From: Salinibaculum rarum | GTDB lineage: Archaea > Halobacteriota > Halobacteria > Halobacteriales > Haloarculaceae | DNA length: 64,000 bases | Reading direction: 5' to 3' | Assembly (NCBI RefSeq): GCF_030505615.1 | Contig: NZ_CP129992.1 | Coordinates: 1,550,001 to 1,614,000 of the forward strand | Position numbers and translations under genes: made by a program | Shown here: piece after piece, positions 1 through 7,888 of the stretch | How the letters are laid out: each line of letters opens with the position of its first letter | How positions within the stretch are numbered: position 1 is the stretch's first letter | The notes under the pieces: generated by a model | The model's input: only the letters and a program-made list of their open reading frames with translations | The model's database searches: none | What the model was told of the DNA's origin: nothing

Positions 1-674
1 CGGAGCGCAAGGAGCGCGAACGCCGCCTCCAGCGCCAGAACGACCGGCTCGACCAGTTTGCCGGCATCGTCAGCCACGACCTCCGGAACCCGCTGAACGT
101 CGCCAGCGGCCGCCTGGAACTGGCCCGCGATGAATCAGATAGCGACCACCTCGAACACGTCGCCGACGCGCTCGACCGGATGGAGACGCTCATCGAGGAC
201 ACGCTGACGCTGGCCCGGGACGGACAGACCGTCGCGGAGACCGAACCGGTCGCGGTCGACACGCTCGCCGAAAACTGCTGGGACACCGTCGCCACCGGCG
301 ACACTGCGGCCACGCTCGATGTCGGCGACCCGCTCTGTATCGAGGCCGACGCCGACCGCCTCCAGCAGGTCCTAGAGAACCTGTTTCGCAACGCCATCGA
401 ACACGGCAGAGAAGACGTGACTATCCACATTGGACGGCTCGACGACGGCTTCTACGTCGAGGACGACGGCCCAGGCATCCCCGAGGACCGCCGCGACGAC
501 GTCTTCCAGCCCGGCGAAACGTTCGACCCAGCGGGGACAGGCTTCGGGCTCGCCATCGTCCGGGAAATCGTCGAGGCCCACGGCTGGACGGTCGCAGTCA
601 CTGAGGGTACCGATGGCGGCGCTCGCTTCGAGATTACGGGCGTGAAAAACTTCTGCTCGGCGACCTCGGACTGA
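1..674 (+). CDS. Sensor histidine kinase, C-terminal part (truncated by window edge)
   Basis: The reading frame is open from base 3 and the start lies outside the window. It shows the dimerisation/phosphoacceptor H-box (SHDLRNPLNVA, encoded near base 75), then the HATPase_c domain with an N-box (ENLFRNAIEHG), a G1 box (VEDDGPGIP) and a G2 box (GTGFGLAIVREIVEAHGW). An upstream coiled segment rich in Glu/Arg/Gln precedes the H-box, as is usual for a linker from a sensor domain. It should autophosphorylate the H-box histidine and pass phosphate to a response regulator. The sensor part, and so the signal, cannot be seen. No response regulator gene follows; the next gene is on the opposite strand. 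Confidence 0.93.
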   Translation, partial: ERKERERRLQRQNDRLDQFAGIVSHDLRNPLNVASGRLELARDESDSDHLEHVADALDRMETLIEDTLTLARDGQTVAETEPVAVDTLAENCWDTVATGDTAATLDVGDPLCIEADADRLQQVLENLFRNAIEHGREDVTIHIGRLDDGFYVEDDGPGIPEDRRDDVFQPGETFDPAGTGFGLAIVREIVEAHGWTVAVTEGTDGGARFEITGVKNFCSATSD

Positions 675-687
675 CCGCGATACTATC

Positions 688-1521
688 TTACTTTGGGATG
701 CCGTAGGTCTCGTCGTCGAGGTCGATCATGTAGACGTTGTCCATCCGGTCGATCCCGTCGAGCCGGTCGATATCCTCGGGGTCGAGATCCCAGTCGAACA
801 GCGCGAGGTTTGCCCGGACGTGCTCGGGCGTGCCCGACTTCGGGAGGACGACCACCCCCTTCTCGACGGCCCACTTCAGCGCGACCTGGGCGGGCGTTAC
901 GTCGTGTTTCTCGGCGATGTCGGTCACTGGCGGGTCGTCGAAAAACTCCGCGCGGGCCAGCGGCGCGGCCGCCTCGACGACGATGTCGTGGTCCCGGCAG
1001 TACTCCAGCAGGTCCTCCCGGTAGTACCACGGGTGGAACTCGACCTGGTTGACCGCGATAGGGACGTCGGCGACCTTTCGGGCGAACCTCAGCTGGTAGG
1101 TGCTGAAGTTGCTCACGCCGACGTTGCGGACCAGTCCCTCCTCGTGGGCGCGTTCGAGCGCCGCCAGCGTCTCCCGGAGCGAGATTGTCGGATTCGGCCA
1201 GTGAATCAGATAGAGGTCCAGATACGACGTTCCAAGCCGCCCTAGTGATGCGTCCAGGGATTCGAGGACGTCCTCGTAGTGGAGGTTCGATGGCAGAACC
1301 TTCGAGGTCAAAAAGACCTCCTCCCGGTCGCGTTCGTCGAGTATCGCCCCGATTTCGGCCTCGTTCTTGTAGCCCTCGGCGGTGTCGACGTGCGTGTAGC
1401 CGGCGTCGAGCGCCGCCGTCAGTCCGTCCTCCAACGCCGCACCCTCGATGTCCCACGTCCCGAATCCGACCAGCGGGAGTTCGTCGCCGCTCGACAGTGT
1501 CCGTGTCGGTATTTCTGACAT
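688..1521 (-). CDS. Aldo/keto reductase
   Basis: 277 residues, the usual length for the family. The N-terminus carries the beta-hairpin and the VGFGTW signature. The catalytic tetrad can be placed at Asp46, Tyr51, Lys74 and His107 (contexts HVDTAEGY, LTSKV, LYLIHWP). The C-terminal part has the PKSGTPEHVRANL stretch that in this family binds the NADP adenine phosphate. The protein is probably a soluble NADPH-dependent reductase of aldehydes or ketones; the substrate cannot be told from sequence, though the family includes 2,5-diketo-gluconate reductase-like enzymes. It stands alone and ends 14 bases from the convergent kinase gene. A second, only distantly similar aldo/keto reductase lies at 45.5 kb. 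Confidence 0.92.
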   Translation of the reverse strand: MSEIPTRTLSSGDELPLVGFGTWDIEGAALEDGLTAALDAGYTHVDTAEGYKNEAEIGAILDERDREEVFLTSKVLPSNLHYEDVLESLDASLGRLGTSYLDLYLIHWPNPTISLRETLAALERAHEEGLVRNVGVSNFSTYQLRFARKVADVPIAVNQVEFHPWYYREDLLEYCRDHDIVVEAAAPLARAEFFDDPPVTDIAEKHDVTPAQVALKWAVEKGVVVLPKSGTPEHVRANLALFDWDLDPEDIDRLDGIDRMDNVYMIDLDDETYGIPK

Positions 1522-1594
1522 AGTAGACAGGTATCACTTCGCCTGGCCGGAAATAAAAGCCGTCGCGTCCCGAAGCACTTGCCGGTGACAGCGG

Positions 1595-2137
1595 TCAGGA
1601 GAGGTGCCGGGCGATGTCGGCCTCGGTGATGATGCCGACAGTCTGGCCGCCGTCGACGACGAGCACGGCGTCGTTGTGGTCGAGGTGGGCGTCGACGGCG
1701 TCGATGGTCGCGTCCGTCTCGACGGTCGTCAGCGACTCGTGCATCACCTCTGCGACGGGGAGTTCCCCGACGTTTTCCTCCGAGCGCCCGCGGATGTCGG
1801 AGGTTGCGATGAGGCCGTGCGGTGTCCCATCGCGGATGACCGGCACCTGCGAGTAGCCCTTCTCGTCCATCAGCTCCGTCGTCTCGTGGACGCTCGCGTC
1901 GGGTTCGACGCTGACGACCGGCGAGTGCATCAGGTCGGACGCACGGAGGATGCCGCCCTCGGCTTCCTGGAGGGCGTTGACGATACGCCGCAGTGTCGAG
2001 AGCCGCGGGTCGACGTCGCCGCCCTCGATGCGGGCGATAAGCGGCTGTGAGACGTCAGCCTGTTCGGCTAGCTCACTCTGGGTCAGACCCAGTTCGGTCC
2101 GGCGCTCGCGCAAGTCCTCCGGCGTCGGCAGCTCCAT
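1595..2137 (-). CDS. HTH (Xre-type) transcriptional regulator with two CBS domains
   Basis: 180 residues from the ATG at 2137. The frame is open a little further, to a TTG at 2164, but the ATG directly precedes the HTH and is preferred. Residues about 5-60 form a Cro/Xre-type helix-turn-helix (LTQSELAEQADVSQPLIARI). Two CBS repeats follow, the first around VVSVEPDASVHETTELM and the second around LTTVETDATIDAVDAHL, each ending in a G-[IL]-[IA]-T-x-[AS]-D-I type motif. CBS pairs generally bind adenosyl ligands, so this is probably a regulator sensing a nucleotide. The arrangement matches archaeal HTH-CBS regulators (COG3620 type). The target is unknown. Confidence 0.9.
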   Translation of the reverse strand: MELPTPEDLRERRTELGLTQSELAEQADVSQPLIARIEGGDVDPRLSTLRRIVNALQEAEGGILRASDLMHSPVVSVEPDASVHETTELMDEKGYSQVPVIRDGTPHGLIATSDIRGRSEENVGELPVAEVMHESLTTVETDATIDAVDAHLDHNDAVLVVDGGQTVGIITEADIARHLS

Positions 2138-2188
2138 ATCTGTAGATAACTGCAAGTAATACAAAAAGGTTCGGGCTTTCGACGGCAG

Positions 2189-2554
2189 TCAGGCCTCGTC
2201 GTCCTCTTCGGCGTCGGCGTCCTCGATGGTGTCGACGACTTTCAGCGGCACGTCCCGGAGCGCGCCACCGATGTCGCTTTTCGCGATGCGCTGGGCGTGT
2301 TCGGTACTCTCGGCGTTGAACACCTTCATCTCGAGCACGAGACCGACGAGGGCGGTGTCGGCGGCGATAAACGCCGAGTCAAAGGGCTCGCCACAGGCCG
2401 GACAGTCGGTGAAGCCGACCTCGACTTCGACGTACTCCATGTCCTCTTGGTTCAGTCGCTTCCCGGCTTCACTGACGGCGACACCGATGGCGTCGTTGAT
2501 GTCGTCCACGTCGTGGACCAACCAGGCCGCTTCCAGCACGACACTGTAGTTCAT
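2189..2554 (-). CDS. UPF0212/DUF555 family protein
   Basis: 121 residues from the ATG at 2554; a GTG two codons upstream is also in frame. The start of the protein ([12 protein letters not shown], then [15 protein letters not shown]) is characteristic of the archaeal UPF0212 (DUF555) family, whose function is unknown. A CPACGEPF motif near residue 53 gives a single CxxC pair, which could bind metal only with help from a partner or dimer. The C-terminus is a run of Asp and Glu. The gene is downstream of no obvious operon partner and is probably transcribed alone. Confidence 0.88.
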   Translation of the reverse strand: MNYSVVLEAAWLVHDVDDINDAIGVAVSEAGKRLNQEDMEYVEVEVGFTDCPACGEPFDSAFIAADTALVGLVLEMKVFNAESTEHAQRIAKSDIGGALRDVPLKVVDTIEDADAEEDDEA

Positions 2555-2806
2555 ATCCACATGGTGTGGGGGGCCCTACTCGTCTCTTTTGATTCGCCCG
2601 CGCTCGTCGGCGCCTCCCGACCCGCGCACGTAATTTCGATAATGGCTATAACTTATGCAAACCTCGTCGTTTTCCAACCGTTCGATTACGCGTCACAGCG
2701 CCGATTTTCCCCACTTCTGTCGGCCCCTGTGGGACCCAAACAAAACCGCACGACTGCAGCGCTGTCTCTGATTCAGTTGATGATAAATTGTGTATGACCT
2801 CCGCAC
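2555..2806. other. Intergenic stretch without a convincing gene
   Basis: About 290 bases separate the UPF0212 gene from the small ORF at 2849. The middle part (2635-2670) is unusually AT-rich for this genome and may hold promoter elements for the minus-strand gene. A short plus-strand frame starting at 2642 has neither family resemblance nor a ribosome site, so it was not called. Nothing else recognisable is present. Confidence 0.5.
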
Positions 2807-2822
2807 AACACTTATACGTGTT
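2807..2822 (+). promoter_or_regulatory. TATA element inside an inverted repeat, upstream of the small ORF
   Basis: AACAC-TTATAC-GTGTT is a perfect 5-base inverted repeat whose centre is a TATA-like element 32-37 bases before the ATG at 2849. The placement suits a haloarchaeal core promoter, and the flanking arms could be an operator. This is inference from position and symmetry only. Confidence 0.45.
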
Positions 2823-2848
2823 CGAGAGTCGGCTTCAGGTGAAGTACG

Positions 2849-3016
2849 ATGACCCGCATCTCCCGTGCAATGCTGCTCGCACTGTACCAGTTGACCCTGC
2901 TCGTCGGCATCGCGCTGATGCCACTCGCACTCGTCACCGAACGGCTCGGTATCCGGCTCCCGGTCCACCGCGCGGTCTGTCGCCTGGGGGACGCATACGA
3001 GCAGCGCACAGCGTAG
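2849..3016 (+). CDS. Small membrane-anchored protein, 55 residues
   Basis: The ATG at 2849 has an AGGTGA Shine-Dalgarno sequence seven bases upstream, complementary to the haloarchaeal 16S rRNA 3' end, and a TATA element with flanking inverted repeat further up. The product has one hydrophobic segment (about residues 8-29, LLALYQLTLLVGIALMPLAL) followed by a short basic tail with a few Glu/Asp residues. It is too short for default gene finders. It sits immediately upstream of the proteasome beta gene on the same strand, but psmB has its own promoter, so a functional link is not shown. No family is recognised. Confidence 0.62.
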   Translation: MTRISRAMLLALYQLTLLVGIALMPLALVTERLGIRLPVHRAVCRLGDAYEQRTA

Positions 3017-3077
3017 TACGTCGTTCCGGAGTTGCGTTTTCGAACCCTGGCGCGGCGAAGTGGCCGCAAACGGGTAC

Positions 3078-3089
3078 TTTATTACGTAA
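3078..3089 (+). promoter_or_regulatory. Core promoter of psmB
   Basis: TTTATTA at 3078-3084 lies 26-32 bases before the ATG at 3110, which implies a leaderless or nearly leaderless transcript. It overlaps the palindrome TTACGTAA (3082-3089). Confidence 0.6.
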
Positions 3090-3109
3090 CGCGCCAGTAC
3101 GCGTGAGTA

Positions 3110-3835
3110 ATGCACGACCCGACTCCTGACGCCGACTTTTCACGGAACCAGCAGCGACTGGCGGGCGGTATGCAGGACCCCTACGAGCCGGAACTGGGCT
3201 CGCTTCCGAGCGGTGACCGTGACGAGGAGAGCGTCAACAAGACCGGGACGACGACCATCGGCATCTCGACGGCCGAGGGCGTCGTCATCGCGACGGACAT
3301 GCGCGCTTCCCTGGGCGGTCGTTTCGTCTCGAACAAGAACGTCCAGAAGGTCGAACAGATTCACCCGACCGCCGCGCTGACGCTCGTCGGCTCCGTCGGT
3401 GGCGCACAGTCCTTTATCCGGACGCTTTGTGCCGAAGTCAACCTCTACGAGGCTCGGCGTGGCACCGACATGAGCATGCAGGCGCTGTCGACGCTCGCCG
3501 GCAACTTCGCCCGCGGTGGTCCCTTCCTCGCCATCAACCCGATTCTCGGCGGCATCGACGACGAGGGCAGTCACGTCTACAGTATCGACCCCGCTGGCGG
3601 CGTGATGGAAGACGACTACACTATCACCGGTTCTGGCCTCACCGTCGCGTACGGGACCCTGGAGGACCGCTACGAGGAAGACATGACGAACGAAGAGGCA
3701 AAAGACGTCGCCGCTGCCGGTATCAAGGCTGCCGCAGAGCGCGACACCGGGTCGGGCAACGGGATCTACATCGCCGACGTGACCGAGGACGGTGTCGACA
3801 TCTCTGACTACGACCTGGACGCGTTCGACGCGTAA
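3110..3835 (+). CDS. psmB: 20S proteasome beta subunit
   Basis: 241 residues. A propeptide of 46 residues ends in TG, and the mature protein would begin at Thr47 (TG|TTTIGIST), the N-terminal nucleophile. The mature part shows the family signature: ATDMRAS, the lysine in the KVEQIHPT region, GSVGGAQS, DMSMQALSTLAGN, GGIDDEG and ITGSGL. It forms the inner rings of the 20S core with alpha subunits, which are not in this window, and degrades unfolded proteins delivered by PAN-type ATPases in the cytosol. A T-rich stretch just after the stop may be the terminator. Haloarchaea often have more than one beta gene; which paralogue this is cannot be decided here. Confidence 0.96.
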   Translation: MHDPTPDADFSRNQQRLAGGMQDPYEPELGSLPSGDRDEESVNKTGTTTIGISTAEGVVIATDMRASLGGRFVSNKNVQKVEQIHPTAALTLVGSVGGAQSFIRTLCAEVNLYEARRGTDMSMQALSTLAGNFARGGPFLAINPILGGIDDEGSHVYSIDPAGGVMEDDYTITGSGLTVAYGTLEDRYEEDMTNEEAKDVAAAGIKAAAERDTGSGNGIYIADVTEDGVDISDYDLDAFDA

Positions 3836-3838
3836 GCG

Positions 3839-3850
3839 TTCCTTTTTCCC
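3839..3850 (+). terminator. Possible T-rich terminator after psmB
   Basis: A TTCCTTTTTCCC tract begins five bases after the psmB stop codon. Archaeal transcription can end at such U-rich tracts without a hairpin. There is no other support. Confidence 0.35.
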
Positions 3851-3874
3851 GTCTCGTCTCTCATAGCCCAGTAG

Positions 3875-4519
3875 ATGAATCCCAATCGTGTCGACTCGCT
3901 TGTCGACCTCTCGTATGGCCTGTTGATATTTGCGGCCGTCGTCCTCATGGTCGTTGTCGGGAACAGCACCGGTATCGCGTTCGGCCTCGGCGTCTTGCTC
4001 TCGTATACGCTGCACGTCGTCTGGAAGATGGGCCGGTACGACCCCGAGTGGATGACGAAAGAAGTCGCCGAGAAAGTCGAGGCAGACCTCTCTGAAGACG
4101 TGGCAGAAAACGTCGAGAAGACCGTGACAGAGAACGTCGCCGAGGACGTGGCGGAGAACGTCGAAAAGAGTGTCGCGGAAGACGTGGCGAAAAACGTCGA
4201 GGAGACGGTGACCGAAACAGTGACCGAAGACGTCACCGAAAGCGTGGCAGAAGACGTCACGAAAAGTGTCGAGGAGACGGTGACTGAGGAAGTGACCGAG
4301 AGCGTTGCCGAGGACGTGGCGAAAAACGTTGAGGAGACGGTGACCGAAGACGTTGCGAAGGAAGTCGAGGAGACTGTCTCGAAGGAAGTCGAAGAGACGG
4401 TCTCGAAGGAAGTCGACGAGGTCAAAGAGAAACTCGACGAGGTCGAGGAGGCTGTCGAGAGCGGTGAAGCGACCGACGACAGCGACGAAACGACCGACGG
4501 CGACAAAGCCGACACCTGA
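3875..4519 (+). CDS. Membrane protein with about 30 consecutive V-x-x-x four-residue repeats
   Basis: 214 residues. The N-terminus has two hydrophobic segments (about residues 13-28 and 33-50), a short amphipathic turn (KMGRYDPEWMTKE), then from Val64 to about residue 183 an unbroken run of 30 tetrads of the form V-x-x-x (for example VAED, VAKN, VEET, VTED, VSKE; one begins with Leu). A flexible acidic tail of about 30 residues ends the protein. A strict period of four differs from the heptad of ordinary coiled coils. The tract is helix-favouring and very acidic, so a long helical rod on the cytoplasmic or outer face is plausible. The DNA is repetitive too, which creates a long false frame on the other strand. 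Function is unknown. It follows psmB by 39 bases. Confidence 0.85.
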   Translation: MNPNRVDSLVDLSYGLLIFAAVVLMVVVGNSTGIAFGLGVLLSYTLHVVWKMGRYDPEWMTKEVAEKVEADLSEDVAENVEKTVTENVAEDVAENVEKSVAEDVAKNVEETVTETVTEDVTESVAEDVTKSVEETVTEEVTESVAEDVAKNVEETVTEDVAKEVEETVSKEVEETVSKEVDEVKEKLDEVEEAVESGEATDDSDETTDGDKADT

Positions 4520-4540
4520 CGGCCGGCCGCGGCCGCCCGT

Positions 4541-4548
4541 ATTATATA
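4541..4548 (+). promoter_or_regulatory. TATA box of the phosphohexomutase gene
   Basis: TTATATAT lies 24-31 bases before the ATG at 4572, fitting a leaderless haloarchaeal transcript. It is among the clearest TATA boxes in the window. Confidence 0.65.
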
Positions 4549-4571
4549 TGCTGTCGGGGTAAATCCCAGAT

Positions 4572-5918
4572 ATGGACCTGTTCGGAACGGCTGGTATCAG
4601 GGGACCAGTCACCGAGGTGACGCCCGCGCTCGCACTCGCAGTGGGGCGTGCAGCGGGCGTCGATGGCGACGAGTTCGTGGTCGGCAGAGACGGCCGGGAG
4701 ACCGGCCAGGCACTCGCTGCCGCGATGACCGCCGGGCTCGAATCGGCGGGCGCGAACGTCGAACGCGTCGGACCCGTCCCGACGCCGACACTCGCCTATG
4801 CATCTCGTGGTCGCCGCGGTGTCATGCTGACCGCCAGTCACAACCCGTCTGCGGACAACGGTATCAAACTCTTCGTCGACGGCCGCGAGTACGACAGCGA
4901 CGCCGAAACACGAATCGAACGGCGCGTCGCCGATGACGCGGGACAGACGGCCTGGGACCGCTGGGGAACCACCGCGCGAGCCGACCCGCTCCCCGACTAC
5001 CGCTCGGCTGTCGCCGACTTTGCGGCGTCTCATGGGGCAGACCCGACGGCACTCACGGTCGCAGTCGACTGTGGCAACGGGATGGCGAGTCTCGCGACGC
5101 CACAGGTGCTGACCGACTTCGGAGCCGACGTCATCGCGCTCAACGCCAACGTCGACGGCCACTTCAGTGCCCGCGACTCCAAACCGACTCCCGAGACGCT
5201 CGCGGACCTGCGCGAGTTCGTCGCCGACGGCGACGCCGATATCGGTATCGGTCACGACGGCGACGCCGACCGAATCGTCGTCGTCGACGCTGCCGGCGAT
5301 GTCGTCCACGAGGACACGATTCTCGCTATCCTTGCCGAACACTACACTCGACAGAGCGACGCGGGCGACCCCGTCGTCGTGACGACACCGAACGCCTCCG
5401 CGCGCATCGACGAGCGCGTCCGTGCCGCTGGCGGCCGCACCGAACGTGTCCACCTCGGCGGACTCCACGAAGGCATCGCTCGCGTTCGCGCCGACGGCGA
5501 CGACGAGACAGCAGTCGTCTTCGCGGCCGAACCGTGGAAGCACATCCACCCCGATTTCGGCGGCTGGATAGACGCCGTCGCCTCCGCGGCCGTCCTGGCC
5601 CGGCTGGTCGCCGCCGACGGACTGGCTGCCCTCCGTGAACCGATTACGGAACGGCCCTACCGAAAGGAGAGCGTCTCCTGTCCCGACGACAGCAAGGCGG
5701 CAGTGATGGACCGACTTCAGTCGACACTTCCCGAGCAGTTCCCCGAAGCGACCGTCGAAACGGAGTACGGCGTGCGCCTGACGCTCCCCGACGACTCCTG
5801 GACGCTGGTCCGCCCGAGCGGGACGGAACCGTACGTCCGGGTCTACGCCGAGAGCGACGACGTCGATGCGCTGACCGATACCGTCGTCGATGCCGTCGAC
5901 CGCGCTATCGACCAGTAG
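4572..5918 (+). CDS. glmM: Phosphohexomutase (phosphoglucosamine mutase/phosphomannomutase family)
   Basis: 448 residues, typical for the alpha-D-phosphohexomutase superfamily. Visible sites are the N-terminal FGTAGIRG, the phosphoserine loop TASHNPSADNG with catalytic Ser89, the metal-binding loop DGDADR (Asp229, Asp231, Asp233) and the phosphate-binding RPSGTEPYVRVYAE near the C-terminus. It would interconvert hexose 1- and 6-phosphates through a bisphosphate intermediate. The archaeal members split between glucosamine, mannose and glucose specificity, and the sequence alone does not settle which, so the symbol is tentative. It would feed sugar nucleotide synthesis for glycoproteins; a sugar nucleotide epimerase lies at 10 kb. 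Confidence 0.88.
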   Translation: MDLFGTAGIRGPVTEVTPALALAVGRAAGVDGDEFVVGRDGRETGQALAAAMTAGLESAGANVERVGPVPTPTLAYASRGRRGVMLTASHNPSADNGIKLFVDGREYDSDAETRIERRVADDAGQTAWDRWGTTARADPLPDYRSAVADFAASHGADPTALTVAVDCGNGMASLATPQVLTDFGADVIALNANVDGHFSARDSKPTPETLADLREFVADGDADIGIGHDGDADRIVVVDAAGDVVHEDTILAILAEHYTRQSDAGDPVVVTTPNASARIDERVRAAGGRTERVHLGGLHEGIARVRADGDDETAVVFAAEPWKHIHPDFGGWIDAVASAAVLARLVAADGLAALREPITERPYRKESVSCPDDSKAAVMDRLQSTLPEQFPEATVETEYGVRLTLPDDSWTLVRPSGTEPYVRVYAESDDVDALTDTVVDAVDRAIDQ

Positions 5919-6032
5919 CGAGTCCGAGCCTGCGGCGTCTCAGTTCGAATCGCTCCGACTGGCCTGTCGCTGGTTCCCACAGCAACTGCGCTGCACACTG
6001 GCTATTTGACCCCTCCGACCGACACTTCGGAT

Positions 6033-6428
6033 ATGCAAGAGCTAGTCGAGATGGCCCGCGAGGCACGGGCCGAAGCGTACACCCCCTACTCTGAGTACGC
6101 CGTCGGCGCGGCGATTCGCGTCGCCGACGGCACCGTTTTCACGGGCTGTAACGTCGAGAACGCAAACTACTCCAACAGCCTCCACGCCGAGGAAGTCGCC
6201 GTCGGGTCAGCCGTCGCCGCCGGCCACCGCGAATTTGCTGAACTCGCCGTCTCCTCGGGCGAACAGGACGGCGTTACCCCCTGCGGGATGTGTCGCCAGA
6301 CGCTCGCGGAGTTTTGCGACGAGTCGTTTCCCATCCACTGTGATGGCGGCGAGAACGTACGGACCTACCACCTCGGAGACCTGCTTCCGGACGCTATCAC
6401 CGCCGAGCATCTGGGTGTCGAACGATGA
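6033..6428 (+). CDS. cdd: Cytidine deaminase
   Basis: 131 residues from the ATG at 6033; a TTG nine codons upstream is in frame but gives an unlikely extension. It matches the short, tetrameric cytidine deaminases. The zinc site is the HAE motif (His51, Glu53) followed by PCGMCRQ with Cys84 and Cys87. The substrate-binding GCNVENANYSN stretch is intact. It converts cytidine and deoxycytidine to uridine and deoxyuridine. The stop overlaps the start of the next gene (ATGA), and that gene encodes uridine phosphorylase, so the two form a pyrimidine salvage operon. Confidence 0.95.
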   Translation: MQELVEMAREARAEAYTPYSEYAVGAAIRVADGTVFTGCNVENANYSNSLHAEEVAVGSAVAAGHREFAELAVSSGEQDGVTPCGMCRQTLAEFCDESFPIHCDGGENVRTYHLGDLLPDAITAEHLGVER

Positions 6429-7276
6429 GCGACGACCGAGACGAAGACGGCGCGGCCGGCACCGCCGGTGCAGACGACCCTCGCGAGGACGAACAGTACC
6501 ACCTCGAAGTCACGACTGACGAAGTCGCAGAGAGTGTCCTCTTGCCGGGTGACCCCGAGCGCGTCGAGAAGATACGGGCAGAGTGGGACGACAGCGAGGT
6601 CGTCGCGGACCATCGCGAGTACCGCACGGCGACTGGAACCGTCGAAGAGACCCCCATCTCGGTCACGTCGACGGGCATCGGGTCGCCTGGCGCGGCAATC
6701 GCCGTCGAAGAACTCGCCCGCGTCGGCGCGGACACCCTCATCAGAGTCGGGTCCTGTGGCGCGATACAGGCGGAGACGGACATCGGCGACCTCATTATCA
6801 CGAGCGGGGCCGTCCGCCAGGAGGGGACGAGCAAGGAGTACATCCGAGAGGACTACCCCGCTGTCGCCGACCATGCCGTCGTCGCGGCGCTCGTTGCGGC
6901 TGCCGAGGAACTGGGCTACGACTATCACGTCGGACTGACCGCGTCGACGGATTCGTTCTACGCCGGGCAGAGCCGCGAGGGATTCGGCGGCTTTCGCGCC
7001 CGCGGCAGCGAGGGGGACATCGAGGCGCTGAAAGACGCCGGCGTCCTGAACTTCGAGATGGAAGCCAGTGCCATTCTGACGCTGGCGAACGTCTACGGCC
7101 TGCGCGCCGGTGCGGTCTGTACGGTGTACGCCGACCGAACGACCGGCGAGTTCCGCGTCGAGGGCGAGCGCCGCGCTGCCAGAACCGCGAGCAAGGCAGT
7201 CTCGATGCTCGCCGAGATGGACGAACGGGTGGCCGAGGCCGGAGCCGATGCGTGGCACGCCGGGCTGGGACTGTGA
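6425..7276 (+). CDS. udp: Uridine phosphorylase / nucleoside phosphorylase
   Basis: 283 residues. An acidic N-terminal extension of about 30 residues precedes the PNP/UDP-type core. Recognisable are VLLPGDPERVEKI (phosphate-binding glycine loop), STGIGSPGAAIAVEEL, IRVGSCGAIQ and the nucleoside-binding FEMEASAILTLANVYGL. It cleaves uridine (or a related nucleoside) with phosphate to give ribose 1-phosphate and base. The four-base overlap with the cytidine deaminase supports a joint role: cytidine to uridine to uracil plus ribose 1-phosphate. In archaea the ribose 1-phosphate can enter carbon metabolism through the AMP phosphorylase/pentose bisphosphate route, but no genes for that are in this window. 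Confidence 0.92.
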   Translation: MSDDRDEDGAAGTAGADDPREDEQYHLEVTTDEVAESVLLPGDPERVEKIRAEWDDSEVVADHREYRTATGTVEETPISVTSTGIGSPGAAIAVEELARVGADTLIRVGSCGAIQAETDIGDLIITSGAVRQEGTSKEYIREDYPAVADHAVVAALVAAAEELGYDYHVGLTASTDSFYAGQSREGFGGFRARGSEGDIEALKDAGVLNFEMEASAILTLANVYGLRAGAVCTVYADRTTGEFRVEGERRAARTASKAVSMLAEMDERVAEAGADAWHAGLGL

Positions 7277-7309
7277 CTGTCAATCGCGACTCTCCTCAAA
7301 AACCGACGT

Positions 7310-7846
7310 TCAGACCGTTCCGGAACTGTTCTGAATGGCCGCGGTGACGATGCCGGCGGTCTGCCCGACGCCGACGACGGCGAGGCCGGCGACTGTCGTG
7401 ACTGCTGGTTCGACGCCCCCGAGGTGACCGACAGCGTACAGGACTGCTCCGGCCAGTGACGCTCCCGCCGCAGCGAGATAGATTGTGCTCGCGGGGTTGG
7501 CCCTGACCAGTCTGCCTGTGCGGATGTATGCGACCCCCGGCAGAACCATCCAGCCGTAGAGCGCAATCGCCAGCAACGCTGGCTGTTTCGGGTCGAGTGC
7601 TAGGCCGATAGTCCCAGCGAGAGTGACGAGGAAGCCGCCAGCCAGGACGCCCCGCCACGCGCGCAGGACGGGCTCGTCCATCTCAGCGTACGCGGCAACC
7701 AGGAACGCGAGCAGGAGCACGTCCATCACACCGAGTGCAATCAGGAGCGTCCGGTCGGAGACGAGCGAAGAGGTGTGTGCGCCGATGGTGACTATCCACG
7801 CTGCCGGGACGAGTCCCGCCGGTCCCACATCTGTTAGCGTTCCCAT
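7310..7846 (-). CDS. Hypothetical multi-spanning membrane protein
   Basis: 178 residues from the ATG at 7846; another in-frame ATG four codons upstream is possible. The protein consists almost wholly of five or six hydrophobic segments with short loops (for example ALGVMDVLLLAFLVAAYAEM, LLAIALYGWMVLPGVAYI). No conserved motif or family is recognised. It lies between the udp gene, which ends convergently 33 bases away, and a repeat-rich intergenic region. Function is unknown. Confidence 0.7.
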   Translation of the reverse strand: MGTLTDVGPAGLVPAAWIVTIGAHTSSLVSDRTLLIALGVMDVLLLAFLVAAYAEMDEPVLRAWRGVLAGGFLVTLAGTIGLALDPKQPALLAIALYGWMVLPGVAYIRTGRLVRANPASTIYLAAAGASLAGAVLYAVGHLGGVEPAVTTVAGLAVVGVGQTAGIVTAAIQNSSGTV

Positions 7847-7888
7847 CGGGCAACGCATCGGAGAGAACCGACAAGAGCGTTTGGAATA

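Noticed and set aside
683-1537. 284-residue minus-strand frame overlapping the aldo/keto reductase in another frame
   Set aside because: The sequence is Arg- and Gly-rich, typical of a shifted reading of a GC-rich gene.
2642-2797. Short plus-strand frame in the gap after the UPF0212 gene
   Set aside because: It has no ribosome site or promoter in place, and its composition is unlike haloarchaeal proteins (few acidic residues).
3140-4612. 490-residue open frame on the minus strand over psmB and the repeat protein
   Set aside because: It mirrors two well-supported plus-strand genes. The repeats and high GC remove stop codons, and the product has no family resemblance.
7317-7326. GTTCCGGAAC palindrome between udp and the next gene
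   Set aside because: It lies inside the 3' coding part of the minus-strand gene and is short enough to be chance.
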